Assembly: GCF_038618305.1 (NCBI RefSeq) | Contig: NZ_CP152017.1 | Span: 1,341,501 to 1,405,500, forward strand | Source: Sporosarcina sp. FSL K6-2383 | GTDB taxonomy: Bacteria; Bacillota; Bacilli; Bacillales_A; Planococcaceae | Length of the DNA stretch: 64,000 nucleotides | Direction: 5' to 3' | Part shown: piece after piece, positions 14,966-23,811 of the stretch | Numbering within the stretch: position 1 is the first letter of the stretch | Layout of the letters: every line of letters begins with the position of its first letter | Position numbers and translations under genes: made by a program | The notes under the pieces: model-generated | Told to the model about the DNA's origin: nothing | Database searches by the model: none | The model's input: only the letters and a program-made list of their open reading frames with translations

Positions 14966-17900
14966 ATGAAAATAAGTGATTTCTCGATAAAAAGACCTGT
15001 ATTTACGATTGTGACGATGTTTCTCGTTATCATTCTTGGAGCGGTGTCATTTTATCGCATTCCGGTGACACTTATACCTGAATTGAACCCGCCGATAGGT
15101 GTTGTTGTGACCAGCTATCCGGGAGCTTCACCAGCTGAGGTTAGTGAGAAGTTGACGAAGCCTCTTGAAAATAGTTTGTCGACCGCACCAGGCTTGAAAT
15201 CGATGCAATCTTCGTCGCAGGAAGGTTCGAACTTTATTCTGCTCATGTTTGATTGGTCGACGAATATTGACGATGTACAGCTCGATATTATGCAACGAGT
15301 GGATCAAGTGCCTGTTCCAGAGGGGGCCAATAAACCGCGTTTCATGAAATTTGACCCGTCTCAATTTCCAGTGATTCAGTTGTCGTTAAGGGCTACAACA
15401 GATGAAGCGGATATACGGAAAATTGCAGAGCAGCTGGAAACTGAATTACGACGGACAGAAGGCGTTGCGAGTGTAACGGTTTCGGGAAAATTAGTAGAAG
15501 AAGTCCAAATTATTTTGGATCAGCAAAAGCTGGAGTCTAACGGGCTTGTACAATCGGATGTCGTCCAAATGATCCAAGCGAATAATGTGTCGATGCCGGG
15601 CGAGCCGATTGAGACGCAAGATGGCCAGCAATTGACGACTCGTATTTTGAGTACCTTGACGACGATTGCTGACATTCGAGGTGTTATTGTCGGTGCGAAT
15701 CCATTAACAGGAGCCAAAGTGACGATTGGGGACGTCGCGGATGTCTCGCTTGTGGAAGCAGACTCTGCTACCACTACGCGTGCCAATGATCAGCGAGCTG
15801 TTCTGATGTCTGTCCTGCAAGAGTCAGGCTCAAACACTGCCGATGTTTCCACTGCATTTAAAGAGTCATTGGACAAACTGCTGGAAAAAGAAGAATTTGC
15901 TGGTGTTGAAGCGGCTATTTTGTTTGATCAAGGTGATTACGTCAAGCTGGCCATTAATAATATCGGGCAGTCTCTCATACTGGGTGGTATTTTTGCCATG
16001 CTCATTTTGTTTTTGTTCCTGCGAGGTGTGAAAAGTCCAATCATCATTGGTGTTGCCATTCCCTACTCTGTTATTGTCACGTTTGTGCTGATGTATTTTG
16101 CCGATTTCTCACTTAATATTATGACGCTAGGTGCACTAGCACTTGGTATTGGGATGTTAGTCGATAATGCGATTGTTGTCATTGAAAATATTGAAAGGCA
16201 TTTAGCGATGGGGAAAGAGCCGAAACATGCTGCATCTGAAGGGACGAAAGAGGTCGGCGGAGCAATTACAGCTTCGACCTTGACGACGTTAGCTGTGTTT
16301 GTTCCGGTTATTTTCATTAGCGGTCTAATTGGTCAAATCTTTACAGAGTTTGCCTTGACGATTTCATTTAGTTTATTTGCATCCCTCGTCGTTGCATTGA
16401 CGGTTGTTCCGATGATGGCAAGCCATTTGTTAAAGAAGCCAAAGCGCAATGTAGCAGCACGCAGACGGCGCTCGAAATCACTAGGTAGCTTTGAAAGATC
16501 AGTCAAGTGGGCATTGAAGTATCGCGTAATTATCTTATTCATGACGGTGGTATTATTGGTACTAAGTGGCTTTGGTTTATTCAAGGTGGGAACTGAGTTT
16601 TTGCCGTCAACGGACGAAGGATTTGTGAGCGTTTCGGTGAAATTACCGAATGGTTCGTCTCCAACAGCGACAGATGAGGTCGTAAAGCGCATTGAGGCGC
16701 AGTTGAAAGATGAGCCGGATGTGGAGGTATATGTGAGCCTTGTGGGTGGCACGCAGGAAGGAATGGCGCAAGGATCATCTAAAGCGAATGTTGCTGAAAT
16801 TTACGTAAAACTCGTGCCACTTGCCGATAGAGAACGTTCTATTTTTGAATTTGTGGATGCTGTACAACCAAAGGTGTTGCAGGAAGTAGGAGACGAAGCG
16901 ACGATTGGCTTTGTTATGCAAACGGCAGCGGGCTCGAGCCCGAATACATTGTCGTTTGCATTGAATGATACGAACGAGTTTCGATTGAATGAAACTGTGT
17001 TGGAGTTGAACGAAGAACTCACTGGGCTTGATGCGGTGATGGAAGTAACGAATAATTTACAAAATACGGTTGATGAAATCCAAATACAACTAGACCGAGA
17101 CAAAGCGGCAGCTCAAGGATTGACACCCTATTATATTGCGCAAACGGTCAATAGTGTCACACGGGGTTCATTTGCCACACAAGTTATTGGTGAAAATGAA
17201 GCAGTGCTTGCGGTACATGTGCAATATGACAAGAAATTCCGCGATAGTATCGAGCAATTGGAAAAACTGAAACTACGAACACCAGCAGGGACTTTTGTGC
17301 CGCTAAGTGAAGTAGCTGCTGTGTCGATTGCGGAAGGACCTGTCTCCATTCAACGTGTTGATCAGGCGCACTCGGTTACTTTTAATGTGAAATATGAGTC
17401 GTCACAATCACTTGGAGATATGACGAAGAAAGTAAATGCTTTAATTGCAGAATTAGGGGTGCCAGAAGAGGTTGAATTGACGTATAGTGGAGATCGCGAA
17501 TTATTTGAAAATGCGATTGACGATATGCTAATGGCTTTGGTGCTTGCTGTAGTACTTGTTTATATTGTGATGGCGGCGCAGTTCGAATCATTCAAATACC
17601 CATTTGTCATCATGTTTTCTGTTCCTTTGATGGTTATTGGTGTGGCGGTAGGGCTGTTTATGACGAACACGCCGATTAGTGTGACAGTAATTATCGGGGT
17701 ACTCGTTCTTGTCGGGATTGTCGTTAATAACGGAATTGTCCTTGTTGACTATATTAACCAGCGTAAAGAGGCGGGGCTGAGCTCGTATGATGCGATTATT
17801 GTCGCTGTAAGGGACCGGGTACGGCCTATCTTGATGACGGCATTGACGACAATTTTAGGCTTGCTACCGTTAGCACTAGGGCTTGGGGAGGGAACCGAAA

Positions 17901-18031
17901 TGAATCAACCGATGGGGATTGCGGTCATTGGTGGGTTGCTCACTTCGACCTTGTTGACGCTTTATATTGTACCGATTATTTATAGTTTATTTGACCGAGA
18001 AACGAGAAGGCGTGCAGTGGGGGATAAGTGA
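14966..18031 (+). CDS. RND superfamily efflux transporter, SwrC/AcrB-like
   Basis: Proton-driven multidrug or surfactant exporter of the HAE1-like family, 1021 residues with the usual duplicated layout. Membrane segment 1 (PVFTIVTMFLVIILGAVSFY) is followed by a large porter loop, membrane segments 2-6, a second large loop and the C-terminal membrane bundle. The proton-relay helix reads GIGMLVDNAIVVIENIERH (AcrB has Asp-Asp; SwrC-like proteins have Asp-Asn). B. subtilis SwrC exports surfactin and is the closest type I recognise. ATG 14966 follows AAGGAAAGGA. No membrane-fusion partner gene is adjacent, as expected for a monoderm. Confidence 0.9.
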   Translation: MKISDFSIKRPVFTIVTMFLVIILGAVSFYRIPVTLIPELNPPIGVVVTSYPGASPAEVSEKLTKPLENSLSTAPGLKSMQSSSQEGSNFILLMFDWSTNIDDVQLDIMQRVDQVPVPEGANKPRFMKFDPSQFPVIQLSLRATTDEADIRKIAEQLETELRRTEGVASVTVSGKLVEEVQIILDQQKLESNGLVQSDVVQMIQANNVSMPGEPIETQDGQQLTTRILSTLTTIADIRGVIVGANPLTGAKVTIGDVADVSLVEADSATTTRANDQRAVLMSVLQESGSNTADVSTAFKESLDKLLEKEEFAGVEAAILFDQGDYVKLAINNIGQSLILGGIFAMLILFLFLRGVKSPIIIGVAIPYSVIVTFVLMYFADFSLNIMTLGALALGIGMLVDNAIVVIENIERHLAMGKEPKHAASEGTKEVGGAITASTLTTLAVFVPVIFISGLIGQIFTEFALTISFSLFASLVVALTVVPMMASHLLKKPKRNVAARRRRSKSLGSFERSVKWALKYRVIILFMTVVLLVLSGFGLFKVGTEFLPSTDEGFVSVSVKLPNGSSPTATDEVVKRIEAQLKDEPDVEVYVSLVGGTQEGMAQGSSKANVAEIYVKLVPLADRERSIFEFVDAVQPKVLQEVGDEATIGFVMQTAAGSSPNTLSFALNDTNEFRLNETVLELNEELTGLDAVMEVTNNLQNTVDEIQIQLDRDKAAAQGLTPYYIAQTVNSVTRGSFATQVIGENEAVLAVHVQYDKKFRDSIEQLEKLKLRTPAGTFVPLSEVAAVSIAEGPVSIQRVDQAHSVTFNVKYESSQSLGDMTKKVNALIAELGVPEEVELTYSGDRELFENAIDDMLMALVLAVVLVYIVMAAQFESFKYPFVIMFSVPLMVIGVAVGLFMTNTPISVTVIIGVLVLVGIVVNNGIVLVDYINQRKEAGLSSYDAIIVAVRDRVRPILMTALTTILGLLPLALGLGEGTEMNQPMGIAVIGGLLTSTLLTLYIVPIIYSLFDRETRRRAVGDK

Positions 18032-18032
18032 T

Positions 18033-18066
18033 GGAGGGCTTCCTGTAATGGGAGGCTCTTTTTTGT
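18033..18066 (+). terminator. Probable terminator after the RND gene
   Basis: GAG..CTTCC pairs with GGGAG.CTC around TGTAAT with an internal loop, followed by T6. It starts immediately after the stop codon. Confidence 0.6.
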
Positions 18067-18142
18067 ACATTGGATGTGCCAGCCGTTGGGGTAATTAGTT
18101 CAATGAGCTTACTAGTAATTAGACACTTGATTGTCATTACAT

Positions 18143-18202
18143 GTATAATTTCTGTAAAGTGCACAGAAATTATACAAACCGAACCCTTCGTTGTTCGGCT
18201 TG
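18143..18202. repeat. Dispersed double-hairpin repeat (copy 1)
   Basis: Two adjacent palindromes are seen: GTATAATTTCTGT..ACAGAAATTATAC and CGAAC..GTTCG. The same pair occurs in the same order at 28801-28860 and, in reverse complement and tandemly amplified, at 27321-27709. Confidence 0.8.
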
Positions 18203-18234
18203 TTATATTTATAAAATAATCAGGGGGCTGACTT

Positions 18235-19323
18235 ATGAGCGCACATTTTTTTACGGGATTTCCTGGTTTTATCGCGACTGAATTGATCAAGGAATTGGTG
18301 CGTGTTGGGCAAGTAGGGAAGTTGTATGCGGTGGTGCAAGCAGGGCAAGAGCAATTGGCGAAGGATAAAGCAGCTTCGATAATGACGGAAATGAATGTTG
18401 GGATTCCTTTTGACATCATTGTAGGGGATATTACGCAAGTGAATTTAGGGATGTCTCAACAGACTGTGAACCAGTTGTATGGAGAGACATTAACGGTTTG
18501 GCATTTGGCGGCAATATACGATTTGGCTGTTAAGGCAGAAATCGCCTGGGACGTCAATGTGGAGGGGACGAGGCAGGTTAATGAGTTTGTACGCAGTCAT
18601 CCCTCTATCGCCCGTTATATGTACTTCAGCACGGCTTATGTGGCGGGAAAGCGAGAAGGGTTGTTACTCGAAACTGAATTGGTTCGCCCGGCTGCCTTTA
18701 AAAATCATTACGAGGAAACGAAGTTTGAAGCAGAACTACTTGTTGAAAAGCTAAAAGCGGATGTTGCTGTGACGATTATCCGTCCGGGCATTGTCCGTGG
18801 TCATTCCAAAACAGGGAAAACGATTAAATTTGACGGACCTTATTTTTTCATGAATATGATTGATCGCCTAAAATGGATGCCTATCATCCCATATGTAGGA
18901 AAAACAACTGCCTGTATAAATGTCGTGCCGATTGACTATATTATTCAGGCAACAGTCTTTCTTGCGAGCAAAGTGGAGGCGGCAGGACAAACTGTCCATT
19001 TAACGGATCCATCGCCTCATCCAATTGAGGAGATTTATAAGGCGATGGTTGTCGAGCTGACGGGGAAAAAGCCAAAGGGAAGATTGCCGCATGCGATAGC
19101 TAAAACTGGGCTATCTTCGATTTGGCTACAGCGTAAACTAGGTGTTGAAGCAGAAACGATTGATTATTTAACATGGAATGCCACATTTGATACAATGATT
19201 GCTCAAAGTCTACTTGCGGGAAGTGGCATCAGCTGTGCTGATTTTCTCGAATCCATTCCTTCTATGACGGCATTTTATGAGGAAAATAAAAAAAATCCTG
19301 ACTTTCATATTAAAATCGGATGA
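18235..19323 (+). CDS. Extended SDR, NAD-binding_4 (thioester/fatty-acyl reductase-like)
   Basis: 362 residues. The N-terminal cofactor motif is TGFPGFIATELIKEL, an AAIYDL segment follows strand 4, a YFSTAYVAG strand follows, and the catalytic Y-x-x-x-K appears as HYEETK. This pattern is that of the male-sterility/NAD_binding_4 group, whose members reduce acyl-CoA or acyl-ACP thioesters or act as epimerases. The acyl-processing partner domains are absent. Start ATG 18235 has GGGGG with a 7-nt spacer. It is a single gene between a dispersed repeat and the Mn riboswitch promoter. Confidence 0.78.
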   Translation: MSAHFFTGFPGFIATELIKELVRVGQVGKLYAVVQAGQEQLAKDKAASIMTEMNVGIPFDIIVGDITQVNLGMSQQTVNQLYGETLTVWHLAAIYDLAVKAEIAWDVNVEGTRQVNEFVRSHPSIARYMYFSTAYVAGKREGLLLETELVRPAAFKNHYEETKFEAELLVEKLKADVAVTIIRPGIVRGHSKTGKTIKFDGPYFFMNMIDRLKWMPIIPYVGKTTACINVVPIDYIIQATVFLASKVEAAGQTVHLTDPSPHPIEEIYKAMVVELTGKKPKGRLPHAIAKTGLSSIWLQRKLGVEAETIDYLTWNATFDTMIAQSLLAGSGISCADFLESIPSMTAFYEENKKNPDFHIKIG

Positions 19324-19331
19324 CTTATTGT

Positions 19332-19359
19332 TTTACATTTATGATTAAGATGGTATACT
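19332..19359 (+). promoter_or_regulatory. Promoter of the riboswitch-terC transcript
   Basis: TTTACA (19332-19337) and an extended -10 TGGTATACT (TATACT 19354-19359) are separated by 16 nt. Transcription would start about 35 nt before the aptamer. Confidence 0.7.
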
Positions 19360-19401
19360 AAAACAAAAGTACCCAACAACTTAATAACTTTTGACTTTAT
19401 G

Positions 19402-19543
19402 TCAAGGGGGAGTAGCTTTAGGGAAACCTATTTCATAGTCGTCAATACATGGCTGACGCCATCGGTTATGATAGCTAGATTTTTGAAAATCAAAATTCTG
19501 ACTTTGCGAGACCTTTGCCTTTTATTAGGTGAGGGTCTTTTTT
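19402..19543 (+). ncRNA. yybP-ykoY manganese riboswitch with terminator
   Basis: Conserved aptamer blocks are present: GGGGAGTAGC (19407-19416), GTCGTCAATACA, TGACGCCAT and the 3' block GCGAGACCTTTGCC (19506-19519). The 3' P1 strand (CCTTT) is also the 5' arm of a 12-bp terminator stem (AGACC..GCCT with AGG..GGGTCT) that runs into T6 at about 19538-19543. The two folds exclude each other, giving a transcriptional ON switch when Mn2+ stabilises the aptamer. It precedes a TerC-family exporter, the classic target. Confidence 0.9.
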
Positions 19544-19572
19544 GTTTGAAAAAATTTGTAGGAGGAATGAAT

Positions 19573-20340
19573 TTGGAAGCAATATTATTAGAATACGCAT
19601 GGGTACTCGTTGTACTGATTGTATTAGAAGGATTATTGGCAGCGGATAACGCGGTCGTTATGGCGGTTATGGTGAAGCATTTACCACGTGAACAACAAAA
19701 GAAGGCCTTGTTTTATGGGTTGCTAGGTGCATTTGTCTTCCGTTTTGCAGCGTTGTTCATGATTACGTTACTTGTAGATATCTGGCAAATACAGGCATTA
19801 GGAGCCGCGTATCTGTTATTTATATCCATTAAAAGTCTTCTAGACCAGCGAAAGAATGCAGATGAAGATCCTGAAAAGGATGAAAAATCTCGAAAAGGTT
19901 CTGGTTTCTGGATGACTGTATTGAAGGTTGAACTTGCAGATATTGCATTTGCATTAGACTCAATGCTGGCTGCGGTTGCACTGGCAATCACACTTCCAGC
20001 GCTAGGTAATTTCGATATCGGTGGCATCAATGGTGGTCAATTTATCGTTATGCTATTGGGTGGTATTATCGGATTGATCATTATGCGTTTCGCAGCTCGT
20101 CAATTCGTGGTTCTATTAGAGAAATTCCCATCTCTAGAAACAGCCGCTTTTCTGATTGTCGGTTGGGTAGGTGTCAAATTGGTCGTGCTTACGCTAGCGC
20201 ATCCAAAATTACAAATCATTGACGTAGGTTTCCCACATTCGACTGGATGGAAATTGACATTTTGGATTGTCCTTGTAGGAATTGTTATTGGTGGTTATTT
20301 GTTTGGTGTGAGGAATAGTCGTAAGGAAGATAAAAAATAG
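19573..20340 (+). CDS. TerC family membrane protein, probable Mn2+ exporter (MeeY/YkoY-like)
   Basis: About 255 residues with seven predicted membrane segments. Intramembrane acidic residues appear in the TerC signatures EGLLAADNAVVMAVMV and KVELADIAFALDSMLAAVAL. TerC proteins related to B. subtilis MeeY/MeeF export manganese, including to supply exoenzymes. The TTG at 19573 has GGAGG (19561-19565) at 7 nt; the ATG at 19567 would have only 1 nt spacing. Expression is controlled by the Mn riboswitch just upstream. Confidence 0.88.
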   Translation: MEAILLEYAWVLVVLIVLEGLLAADNAVVMAVMVKHLPREQQKKALFYGLLGAFVFRFAALFMITLLVDIWQIQALGAAYLLFISIKSLLDQRKNADEDPEKDEKSRKGSGFWMTVLKVELADIAFALDSMLAAVALAITLPALGNFDIGGINGGQFIVMLLGGIIGLIIMRFAARQFVVLLEKFPSLETAAFLIVGWVGVKLVVLTLAHPKLQIIDVGFPHSTGWKLTFWIVLVGIVIGGYLFGVRNSRKEDKK

Positions 20341-20350
20341 TTTGCATGAA

Positions 20351-20384
20351 GAAGATGCCGTGAATCGTATACGGTATCTTTTTT
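20351..20384 (+). terminator. Terminator after terC-like gene
   Basis: GATGCCGT pairs with ACGGTATC (one G-U) around a 9-nt loop and is followed by T7. Confidence 0.75.
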
Positions 20385-20476
20385 TCTATTTTATCTAGTT
20401 TCTTCTTTCATTTTTGTATCAACTTCTCTAAAATAGGGACAACACCATTGAATGGCTGAAAGGACAGGCGATCCAG

Positions 20477-21826
20477 TTGAAATTCACACGTGAAAATCTT
20501 CGTAGATTTACACCAGCACAAATTATTGTTTTTTATTATTTTTTAGCCATTGCCTTTTCGGTTCTGTTGCTAAATCTACCTGGCGTTTATAAGCCTGGTG
20601 TCAAGATTAGTTTCATGGATAGTCTTTTTACAGCGGTCAGTGCCGTTAGCGTAACGGGGCTGACGACGATTAACATTTGGGATACGTATACGATTTTCGG
20701 GCTGTGTATGATTATGGTTGTTCTCCAATTTGGTGGGATTGGCATCATGTCGATTGGCACATTTTTTTGGTTAATCGTCAAAAAGCGAATTGGTCTGCGT
20801 GAGCGTCAATTGATTATGGTCGATCATAACCAATATAGCTTGGCGGGAGTTGTGCATCTGATAAGGGAAATCGTTAAGATTATTTTTTTGATTGAAATAA
20901 TAGGAAGCTCAATTTTAACGGCTTATATGTTGCAATTTTACGATACGTTTAGTGAAGCACTTCTGAATGGTACTTTTTTGGCGGTATCGGCAACTACAAA
21001 TGCAGGATTTGATATTACCGGCGCATCAATGGTTCCTTATTTTAATGATTATTTTGTTCAATCAATAACGATGATTTTGATTATCCTTGGGGCCATTGGT
21101 TTTCCAGTTTTAATCGAAGTGAAAAGTTATTTCTCGAAAAAAGAACAACATTTTCGTTTTTCTTTATTTACTAAAATAACAACCGTGACATTTGGTCTTC
21201 TGCTAGTCTGGGGGACTGTGATGATTTTTATATTGGAATCTTTTCACTCCTTTAAAGGTATGGCGTGGCATGAAAAAATTTTCACTGCGCTATTCCACTC
21301 GGTATCATCTAGGTCAGCGGGATTGACAACGCATGATATCACGCATTTTAGTGAAGCAACGGATATTTTCATTAGCTCGCTGATGTTTATTGGTGCATCT
21401 CCAAGCTCCGTTGGGGGTGGAATAAGGACGACAACATTTGCGATAGCCATCCTATTTCTCATTAACTTTGCACGTGGTCATGAAGTGATTAATGTGTTTA
21501 ACAGGGAGATTAAGCTGATTGATGTATTCCGTTCCTATGCGGTCATTATCGTTGCAGTTGTTATGGTCATGACGGCATTGCTTATTTTACTCATAACAGA
21601 ACCGGGGGTACCGGCTGTTGCACTATTATTTGAAATTACATCAGCATTCGGAACCTGTGGAATGTCGCTGGGGATTACATCGGATCTTTCGAGTGTCGGA
21701 AAAGTAATCATTATGGCATTGATGTTCATCGGGCGGGTGGGGCTCATTTCATTCCTTTATACATTAGGGGGAAAAACGAAAAAACCGCATTATCGCTTCC
21801 CGAAGGAACGTGTGATAATTGGATGA
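20477..21826 (+). CDS. ktrD: Ktr potassium channel subunit, KtrD/KtrB type
   Basis: 449 residues with four membrane-pore-membrane repeats. The selectivity-filter glycines are visible in TAVSAVSVTGLTT, SATTNAGFDITG, SVSSRSAGLTTHD and TSAFGTCGMSLG. It forms the K+ (Na+-assisted) pore and needs a cytosolic RCK ring; a KtrC gene lies at 59144. The only start near the N terminus is TTG 20477, with AGGACAGG upstream. KtrB versus KtrD cannot be settled by eye; KtrD is preferred because a KtrC-type partner is in the same window and no RCK gene is adjacent. Confidence 0.85.
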   Translation: MKFTRENLRRFTPAQIIVFYYFLAIAFSVLLLNLPGVYKPGVKISFMDSLFTAVSAVSVTGLTTINIWDTYTIFGLCMIMVVLQFGGIGIMSIGTFFWLIVKKRIGLRERQLIMVDHNQYSLAGVVHLIREIVKIIFLIEIIGSSILTAYMLQFYDTFSEALLNGTFLAVSATTNAGFDITGASMVPYFNDYFVQSITMILIILGAIGFPVLIEVKSYFSKKEQHFRFSLFTKITTVTFGLLLVWGTVMIFILESFHSFKGMAWHEKIFTALFHSVSSRSAGLTTHDITHFSEATDIFISSLMFIGASPSSVGGGIRTTTFAIAILFLINFARGHEVINVFNREIKLIDVFRSYAVIIVAVVMVMTALLILLITEPGVPAVALLFEITSAFGTCGMSLGITSDLSSVGKVIIMALMFIGRVGLISFLYTLGGKTKKPHYRFPKERVIIG

Positions 21827-21866
21827 AAAACAAGGCTGTCCCTTTGAATTGGGACAGCCTTGTTTT
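21826..21866. terminator. Bidirectional terminator between ktrD and the radical SAM gene
   Basis: AAAACAAGGCTGTCCC pairs perfectly with GGGACAGCCTTGTTTT around an 8-nt loop. Confidence 0.92.
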
Positions 21867-21868
21867 AA

Positions 21869-23620
21869 TTATGAAATAGCTATCGCTTGGTTGTAGAACG
21901 AAAACTTTGCTTGCTCACCATGTTTAAACACCGTTACAAGGTAGCCAAATGCTTTTTCGACAACCCCAATTTCTACGTCTGCGGGGTTTACTGCAATGGG
22001 TGTGATGAATGTTTGTTTACGGATATTGCGTGCAGTTAAACCGTAAGAGGCAAAACTTTCTCCTAGGATACTCGGATTGTTCAGTAGTTGTTGTTCAATC
22101 GCGACAAGCTCGTCCGTAGGCATATCATCTTGCCACCATACTTTCCGTGGTTGGAATTTCTGATGCGCTAAGTAATCCATCTTCATGAGACTACGTGTAA
22201 TGGCCATATCTGTCTGATTATGTTCCACAAGAAAATCGTTCAGACGGGTGAATAAGTCTTCTAGCTGATGACCGATTCTGGACCAGCCCTGTGTTTCCCA
22301 GTACGTTCCAAACTGTTGGAAGAAGTCGAATGGTGTTTCAAAAACCTCTGATACGAGATATTCGACAGTGCGTGGCAAGCGATTATCGTTCCAATACTTT
22401 TCGAGGACATCTTCTGTATGCTTGATGCGTATAATATCATCGAATGATAGTACATTATTAGAGAATATCTCATAAGGCGCTTCATCAACAAATGTATAAC
22501 CGTATTGTTCCGCTTGGATACGCAGCCCAGTTCCACGTAGCAATTTCAAGAAGCCGAGTTGTAATTCCTCTGGTCGCATGGCGAAAACCTCATTGAATGT
22601 ATTACGGAACGAAGCATAATCCTCTTCAGGCAATCCCGCGATTAAGTCTAAATGCTGGTCAATCTTTCCGCCTTCTTTGACCATTGTCACAGTCCGTGAT
22701 AGTTTTTCAAAGTTTTGGCGTCGTTGCACAAGTTCATTCGTTAAATCGTTTGTAGACTGTACACCAATCTCAAAACGGAATAGTCCAGCAGGCGCGTTTT
22801 CATTCAAGAAATGGATGACTTCCGGGCGCATAATATCACCGGTAATTTCGAATTGAAATACCGTTCCCGGGACATGTTCATCAATTAAAAATTGGAACAT
22901 TTCCATGGCATAACTTCTACTAATATTAAACGTTCGATCGACGAACTTGATGGTTTTGGCACCATTCGCCATTAAATAACGAATATCATCTTTAATGGCA
23001 TCCCGATTGAAGTAGCGTACGCCGACTTCGATAGAGGATAGGCAAAATTGACAAGAAAATGGACAACCACGGCTTGTTTCAATATACGTTACGCGTTTGC
23101 CTAGTTCCGGTATATCTTCCTCGAAGCGAAAAGGACTAGGTAGCTCGCGCAAATCTAGTTTTGGGCCAGGAGCTGTAATTTTCAACTGGTTTTCCTTATG
23201 ATAGGCAATTCCTTGTACAGTCGAAATATCTTCCTTACCTGCAAAGACATCCAACAACTGTTTAAAGGTTCTTTCCCCTTCACCGATAGCAATCACATCG
23301 ATTTCTGGTACGCGTTCTAACCAATAATCGTAGTCATACATTACTTCAGGGCCACCTGCAATAATTTTGACATTTGGTTTTACTTTTTTAAGCATACGTA
23401 TTACTTTAATCGTTTCTTCAATATTCCAGATATAGAGACTGAATCCGACAACGTCTGGCATTTTTTGATATAAATCTGATACGATATTTATCGTTGGATC
23501 CTTAATTGTATATTCAGCAAGGGTCGAATTATATTCTGGTAATGCATATGATTTTAAATAGCGGATGGCGATATTAGTATGAATATATTTCGCATTTAAC
23601 GTTGAAAGTATGATGTTCAT
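21869..23620 (-). CDS. B12-binding-domain radical SAM protein (DUF4080-type)
   Basis: 583 residues. An N-terminal cobalamin-binding-like Rossmann domain (1-150, with VVGFSLYIWN and IIAGGPEV) is followed by a radical SAM barrel whose 4Fe-4S cysteines are C186, C190 and C193 (SRGCPFSCQFC). A C-terminal extension of about 180 residues follows. Such proteins catalyse radical methylation or related chemistry; the substrate is unknown. GAGGAC lies 8 nt before the ATG. It is a single gene convergent with ktrD and divergent from the PAS kinase. Confidence 0.85.
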   Translation of the reverse strand: MNIILSTLNAKYIHTNIAIRYLKSYALPEYNSTLAEYTIKDPTINIVSDLYQKMPDVVGFSLYIWNIEETIKVIRMLKKVKPNVKIIAGGPEVMYDYDYWLERVPEIDVIAIGEGERTFKQLLDVFAGKEDISTVQGIAYHKENQLKITAPGPKLDLRELPSPFRFEEDIPELGKRVTYIETSRGCPFSCQFCLSSIEVGVRYFNRDAIKDDIRYLMANGAKTIKFVDRTFNISRSYAMEMFQFLIDEHVPGTVFQFEITGDIMRPEVIHFLNENAPAGLFRFEIGVQSTNDLTNELVQRRQNFEKLSRTVTMVKEGGKIDQHLDLIAGLPEEDYASFRNTFNEVFAMRPEELQLGFLKLLRGTGLRIQAEQYGYTFVDEAPYEIFSNNVLSFDDIIRIKHTEDVLEKYWNDNRLPRTVEYLVSEVFETPFDFFQQFGTYWETQGWSRIGHQLEDLFTRLNDFLVEHNQTDMAITRSLMKMDYLAHQKFQPRKVWWQDDMPTDELVAIEQQLLNNPSILGESFASYGLTARNIRKQTFITPIAVNPADVEIGVVEKAFGYLVTVFKHGEQAKFSFYNQAIAIS

Positions 23621-23811
23621 TGTTTGAGTCCTCTTTTCTATTATAGTTATTACACATTATTCATTTTTGAATTTAGGCAAAAAGTTCTATATCCAACACA
23701 TTAAGGATATGGAATAATCAGAATTAGTGGCGTTTTGCATAAATTTGACCTTTCTGCATGAATCATTGCTATTTTTCATACTGTCTTGAAAAAGGATCAG
23801 GAGGAATACAC

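Noticed and set aside
19399..19572. Open frame running into the terC-like gene from 19399
   Set aside because: It crosses the riboswitch aptamer and terminator and has no ribosome site; the gene starts at 19573.
20385..20476. c-di-AMP (ydaO) riboswitch before ktrD
   Set aside because: The interval is only about 90 nt and shows none of the conserved ydaO blocks.
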